Shown: in pieces, positions 31,700 through 34,803 of the stretch
How the letters are laid out: each line of letters opens with the position of its first letter
Position numbering within the stretch: position 1 is the first letter of the stretch
Assembly: GCA_013287465.1 (NCBI GenBank)
Contig: JABDDS010000015.1
Coordinates: 1 to 34,803 of the forward strand
DNA: 34,803 nucleotides
Direction: 5' to 3'
DNA from: Chlamydiota bacterium
Lineage (GTDB): Bacteria; Chlamydiota; Chlamydiia; Chlamydiales; Parachlamydiaceae
The notes under the pieces: model-generated
Seen by the model: the letters and a program-made list of their open reading frames with translations, nothing else
What the model was told of the DNA's origin: nothing
Database searches by the model: none
Made by a program: the position numbers and the translations under genes

Positions 31700-32277
31700 A
31701 ATTAAAAGTGTAACTTGACAAAATATGCAATTGTAATGATATGCATAAAATTTTAAACGCAAAGGAACAAAGATAAGGAGGAGGGATGCTGTCCTCAGGG
31801 ATAAGCGAGAAGAGAGGGACGCTGTCCTCAGGGATAAGCGAGAAGAGAGGGACGCTGTCCTCAGGGATAAGCGAAAACAGGATATGTAGGATCAGGGAGG
31901 ATATGAAGGATAGTTGACGCTAGACTCAGTCATATGTGGAACTGAAAAGTGGAATTTTTAAGTTCCTCGCAAGCTCGGATCTTAAAAAAAACATTCTCAA
32001 TGAGGCCTCATTGAGAAGAATAAATTGATTACTGAGCTTGCGAAGTAATCACTTCTTTATCTTAATCTACTTATGATTGAATCTAGCAATAACGATCCTA
32101 CATATCCTCCCTGATCCTACATATCCTGTTCTCGCTTATCCTTGAGGACAGCGTCCCTCTGTTCTCGCTTATCCTTGAGGACAGCGTCCCTCTTCCCTAT
32201 CTTTGCGTCTTGGCGTTAAAAAACCTTCTTATGTATAGCATCACAATTGCGCATTTTATCAAGTTACGCTTTTAATT
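31700..32277. repeat. Giant nested palindrome with 33-bp tandem units
   Basis: The outermost arms (AATTAAAAGTGTAACTTGAC at 31700, complement ending 32277) pair through ATGCAATTGTAATGATATGC; then (A/G)CGCAAAG-type tracts; then 33-bp units (GGGACGCTGTCCTCAGGGAT...) three times in the left arm (31783-31881) and twice in the right (32127-32192); then GGATATGTAGGATC units; finally hairpin core copy 3. No gene is seen; the whole 815-bp gap before 32430 is non-coding. Confidence 0.9.
31955..32050. repeat. Hairpin core repeat, copy 3 (inverted)
   Basis: Opposite orientation to copies 1 and 2. The central stem is a perfect 24-bp palindrome, TTCTCAATGAGG plus complement, with no loop, differing from copy 1 at paired positions. 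H1 reads GATTACT...AGTAATC, again a paired change relative to GATTGCT...AGCAATC. H1 and H3 loops remain complementary. Confidence 0.85.
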
Positions 32278-32343
32278 ACACCCTATTTTGTTATGGACTA
32301 CAAATTTCATTGCCAACAAAAATTAAATTTATTACGATGGCCG

Positions 32344-32373
32344 TTTACTGTCGTGTGTCATCGCATGTATATT
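32344..32373 (+). promoter_or_regulatory. Possible promoter before the methyltransferase gene
   Basis: TTTACT and TATATT are 18 bp apart, about 57 bp before the ATG at 32430. Moderate match only. Confidence 0.35.
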
Positions 32374-32429
32374 GAGTTATTATTCTGCAGCATACGTCCA
32401 TAAAACGCTAAAACACAAAGGAAAGAGAA

Positions 32430-33188
32430 ATGTTTGTTGCAATAAGAATTTTCGTTATTGTTCTTGCATTGATTCAAGCAAGGCCTCTTCTAGCTGTTGA
32501 TGAGGTAAGTCCATATAATGAAATTTCAGTATCTAAGATTGTGGATCAATATATGGCAAATGAAATGTTTAGGCAACCAACCAATCTTTGTCTGATTATG
32601 AGTTTTTATGGCAGTGATAAAGGCAATGACCATAATTATACAACTTTATATTCAGAGCTTTTTGGTGAATTTAGGGAAGATTCATTAAATATTTTTGAAT
32701 TAGGGTTGGGTACGAATAATATTGATGTTCCTTCAAATATGGGGATTTTTGGAATTCCTGGCGCTTCACTTCGCGGCTGGGCTGACTATTTTTCAAATTC
32801 ACAAATTTATGGCGCTGATATCGATGAATCCATTTTGTTTCAAGGTAATAATATCTCCACATTTTACTGCGATCAGCGTGATGAAAAATCGATTAAGAAC
32901 ATGTTTTCAAACGATGCTTTAAATTCGGTTTTATTTGATATTATTATCGATGATGGACTGCACGAATTCAAAGCTAATTTAACTTTCCTTGTTAATTCTA
33001 TTGAGCACCTGAAACAAGGTGGAATTTATATCATTGAAGATTTACTGCCAACTGATGTACTCAAATTTCAACAAATACTCGACGAGTTAAAAAATCAATT
33101 TAGGTTTGTTGTAATTCTTAAATTGCCTACAGATAACGAAAGCTTCAAGGTTCGCGCCGACAATACATTACTGATCATTCAAAAATAA
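32430..33188 (+). CDS. Exported MycE-like SAM methyltransferase
   Basis: 252 residues. The signal peptide (MFVAIRIFVIVLALIQARPL, cleavage near 22) is followed by YGSDKG (60-65), YTTLYSELF, FELGLG (89-94, the SAM glycine loop), GASLRGW (111-117), GADID (128-132) and IDDGLHE (173-179). These are the landmarks of the MycE/TylE-type sugar O-methyltransferases, which use Mg2+ and methylate sugar hydroxyls. An exported form is unusual. AAAGGAAAGAG precedes the ATG. Followed by the second methyltransferase on the same strand with a 75-bp gap. Confidence 0.8.
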   Translation: MFVAIRIFVIVLALIQARPLLAVDEVSPYNEISVSKIVDQYMANEMFRQPTNLCLIMSFYGSDKGNDHNYTTLYSELFGEFREDSLNIFELGLGTNNIDVPSNMGIFGIPGASLRGWADYFSNSQIYGADIDESILFQGNNISTFYCDQRDEKSIKNMFSNDALNSVLFDIIIDDGLHEFKANLTFLVNSIEHLKQGGIYIIEDLLPTDVLKFQQILDELKNQFRFVVILKLPTDNESFKVRADNTLLIIQK

Positions 33189-33263
33189 TTTTTCGTTTTG
33201 TCCTGGCACTGTAAACAAAAAATAGTGACAAATGTTCGCAACACTTAACAAGGATTACATTTA

Positions 33264-34010
33264 ATGAAAAAAAACATCACGACAATGTTTCTCACAGGCT
33301 TTCTGTTTATTAGTACTTATATACAGGCTATGGTGCCTGTTGAGAGTAACCTGCCTGCGAATTTAATCCAACTAAAAGCTCAGCACCCTGACTGTGAGTT
33401 GTTAAATAAATTAAGTGAAAATTATGATGTTTTTTTGGATGTTTATAAAAGCTGTAATTATCAATTTTGGAGTGGGTGTGGTTCATATTTGTTTGACGGC
33501 GTCAGCTATGCATATTGTGAAAAAATGTATGAGAAACAAAAACTTTTTTATGAGACAGCAAAAAAATGTAATAACCTGCTTGAAGTGGGGGTTTATATGG
33601 GCCATTCGATTTTTATAGCCCTTTTGGCAAATCCCGATCTTGAAATTACATGTATAGACATTGATGACCATTATTCTGGACCTGCTCTGGAGGTTCTTAG
33701 TCAAAAATTCAACAAAAAAATTGATTTTATAAAAGGTGACAGCATTGTAGAGCTCCCTTTAATAGACAAAAAGTTTGATATGTTTCATATTGATGGTCAT
33801 CACACTTCTTATTATTTAAATGCTGAATTTTTGCAGTGTCTTACAAAATGTTCAAGCGAGCATGTGTTTTTTATAGTAGACGATTATGATTCTTATCCAA
33901 ATACTATTAACAAATTGCTCAAAGATAATGATGTATATACTGTTGTAAGCTTTATAATACCTCCCTGTAGCTGGTGTAACATTATGATCGAGATACTGTT
34001 ACAACAGTAG
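33264..34010 (+). CDS. Exported class I SAM methyltransferase
   Basis: 248 residues. Signal peptide MKKNITTMFLTGFLFISTYI (cleavage near QA, 22). EVGVYMGHS (107-115) is the SAM glycine loop, CIDID (130-134) the following acidic end, and FHIDGHHTSYYL (174-185) the Methyltransf_24-type DGxH motif, all in the order of a Rossmann methyltransferase. The substrate is unknown. Ten Cys in the mature part suggest disulfides and thus an oxidising, extracytosolic location. AAGGA precedes the ATG. The next gene begins 8 bp downstream. Confidence 0.75.
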   Translation: MKKNITTMFLTGFLFISTYIQAMVPVESNLPANLIQLKAQHPDCELLNKLSENYDVFLDVYKSCNYQFWSGCGSYLFDGVSYAYCEKMYEKQKLFYETAKKCNNLLEVGVYMGHSIFIALLANPDLEITCIDIDDHYSGPALEVLSQKFNKKIDFIKGDSIVELPLIDKKFDMFHIDGHHTSYYLNAEFLQCLTKCSSEHVFFIVDDYDSYPNTINKLLKDNDVYTVVSFIIPPCSWCNIMIEILLQQ

Positions 34011-34018
34011 TTTCTATT

Positions 34019-34489
34019 ATGAAAAAATATTTGTTTCTTATCCTTTGTTTATTTGCGTCGGCTGATTTTTTAATTCATCATGCCGAAATTCAATCGGTTG
34101 AGATAGAAAATAAGGATCTTCAAACCGATGTAAACAGGCTTCCTCTTTCGATCAATATCATTGCAAATAAAAATGGTGTGGGTTGGGATCAAGATGTAGA
34201 TGTCCTGATGAGTGCCTTAACGGGTCTTGGGCATGATGTTGCGTTTGTTAAACGAGGAGAAAAAAGACAAAAAAATGTCTCTTGCCGACAAGCTGATGTG
34301 AACATATTTATCGAGCGTGTCAACAAGGAGTTTTTCCCTTTTGCAGAAAAAAATTACCTCCTTCCCAATGCCGAATGGTTAACTCTTTCTCCAGATGAGG
34401 TTGCTCAAGGGATTTTTTATCCACATAATATGCTGTTGCATAGGTGTAGTAGTGTTTTTTTTCCCACAATGCCGCTTTACCATATTTGA
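34019..34489 (+). CDS. Exported glycosyltransferase N-terminal half, truncated
   Basis: 156 residues: a signal peptide (MKKYLFLILCLFASADFLIH, about 1-20), then a GT-B N-terminal domain: LSINIIANKNGVGWDQDVDV, a Rossmann-type LTGLGHDVAFVKRG, and ADVNIFIERVNKEFFPFAEK with NYLLPNAEWL. The C-terminal donor domain, expected after this, is missing; a stop comes at 34489 after a T8 run (34454-34461). A GT4-type C-terminal domain lies on the opposite strand immediately downstream. Either the gene was cut and inverted or two separate genes converge here. It starts 8 bp after the methyltransferase gene. Confidence 0.6.
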   Translation: MKKYLFLILCLFASADFLIHHAEIQSVEIENKDLQTDVNRLPLSINIIANKNGVGWDQDVDVLMSALTGLGHDVAFVKRGEKRQKNVSCRQADVNIFIERVNKEFFPFAEKNYLLPNAEWLTLSPDEVAQGIFYPHNMLLHRCSSVFFPTMPLYHI

Positions 34490-34802
34490 CTAAACACCGT
34501 TCATCCAATACGAATTCGTTCATGGGAGGGGCATTGGTAGCGACGACGACAGCTTCTGTACTCAGTCCCTCAAAGATATAATACCCAAATCCTTCTGTCA
34601 TACTGGGACAAATATGCAATCCGCATCTATTCTGAAGCGCAATGAGTTCTTCTTTGGGAAGATACTCATAAATCAGATTGATATTTGCTTGGAGTGAAAT
34701 GTTTTTCTTACCTCTATGACGGACCAGTTGCAAAGAAGGAAATTCGGGATGTGCTGCCCAAGCAGAAATCAAAGTATCCGTCCCCTTTTGTATACTTGCT
34801 CC
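34320..34802 (-). CDS. GT4-type glycosyltransferase C-terminal domain, partial
   Basis: The frame is open to the window edge, so the N-terminus is outside. From the edge it reads GASIQKGTDTLISAW, PEFPSLQLVRHRG, YEYLPKEELIALQNRCGLHI, then CPSMTEGFGYYIFEGLS, the classic E-x7-E donor-binding motif of GT4 enzymes, then VVVATNAPPMNEFV. The last 35 or so residues after YYVDKKSLEQ lie antisense to the end of the plus-strand N-terminal half and probably are not ancestral. The two halves together would make one GT-B enzyme. Confidence 0.6.
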   Translation of the reverse strand, partial: GASIQKGTDTLISAWAAHPEFPSLQLVRHRGKKNISLQANINLIYEYLPKEELIALQNRCGLHICPSMTEGFGYYIFEGLSTEAVVVATNAPPMNEFVLDERCLVKYGKAALWEKKHYYTYATAYYVDKKSLEQPHLEKELTIRHWEGGNFFLQKGKTPC

Positions 34803-34803
34803 A

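Noticed and set aside
31783-31881. 33-bp repeats as a CRISPR array
   Set aside because: The units are directly adjacent without spacers and reappear inverted in the other arm; no cas genes.

Overview
The window looks like chromosomal DNA of an environmental (Parachlamydiales-type) chlamydia. This is inferred from gene content and order, not from a database match. The run gpmA, NifS-like, NifU-like resembles the order I remember from Chlamydia. A long RseP-type protease, a YajC with an extra signal peptide, proteins resembling Inc or effector proteins, and many small exported proteins fit the same picture. I cannot name the species. I see no rRNA or tRNA gene and no transposase.

Layout. 1-426: rpsU with a clear promoter. 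890-5511 (minus strand): gpmA, a NifS-like gene, a NifU-like gene and an unknown gene, apparently one operon, preceded by an unknown 410-residue protein. Both the NifS-like and NifU-like proteins have lost the residues the families use for chemistry. 5748-7921 (plus): an efflux pump of the Bcr/CflA type and an APH-fold kinase. 8323-10945 (plus): a short His-rich ORF, an Asp/Glu racemase, an unknown small protein and a sodium:solute symporter. 11151-15184 (minus): an ABC exporter, a pentapeptide-repeat protein and an exported TylF-type methyltransferase. 15346-18965: csaA (plus), then hemH, recD and yajC (minus). 19057-21786 (minus): two unknown proteins with hydrophobic segments, one with a long coiled coil. 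22390-24345: rseP.

From 24355 to the end the window is dominated by small enzymes that modify glycans or small molecules: a sulfotransferase, GT32, GT6 and GT11 glycosyltransferases, two tandem copies of an unclassified glycosyltransferase-like protein, two SAM methyltransferases and two halves of a GT4-type glycosyltransferase. Almost every one begins with what looks like a Sec signal peptide, although their donors (nucleotide sugars, PAPS, SAM) are normally cytosolic. GT11 (alpha-1,2-fucosyltransferase type) next to GT6 (the ABO / alpha-1,3-Gal(NAc) transferase family) is the enzyme pair that makes histo-blood-group A/B structures in animals. The simplest reading is a set of exported transferases acting outside the bacterial cytosol, possibly on host or inclusion glycans. 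A CstB-like sulfur enzyme interrupts the cluster.

A second theme is the intergenic DNA. Many gaps hold a long palindrome (about 60 to 580 bp), in several families. Some are nested, and one core recurs three times with compensatory base changes that preserve its hairpins. The palindromes lie at gene ends, next to a glycosyltransferase gene remnant, and at the 5' end of the GT11 gene, where one supplies the only visible start codons.
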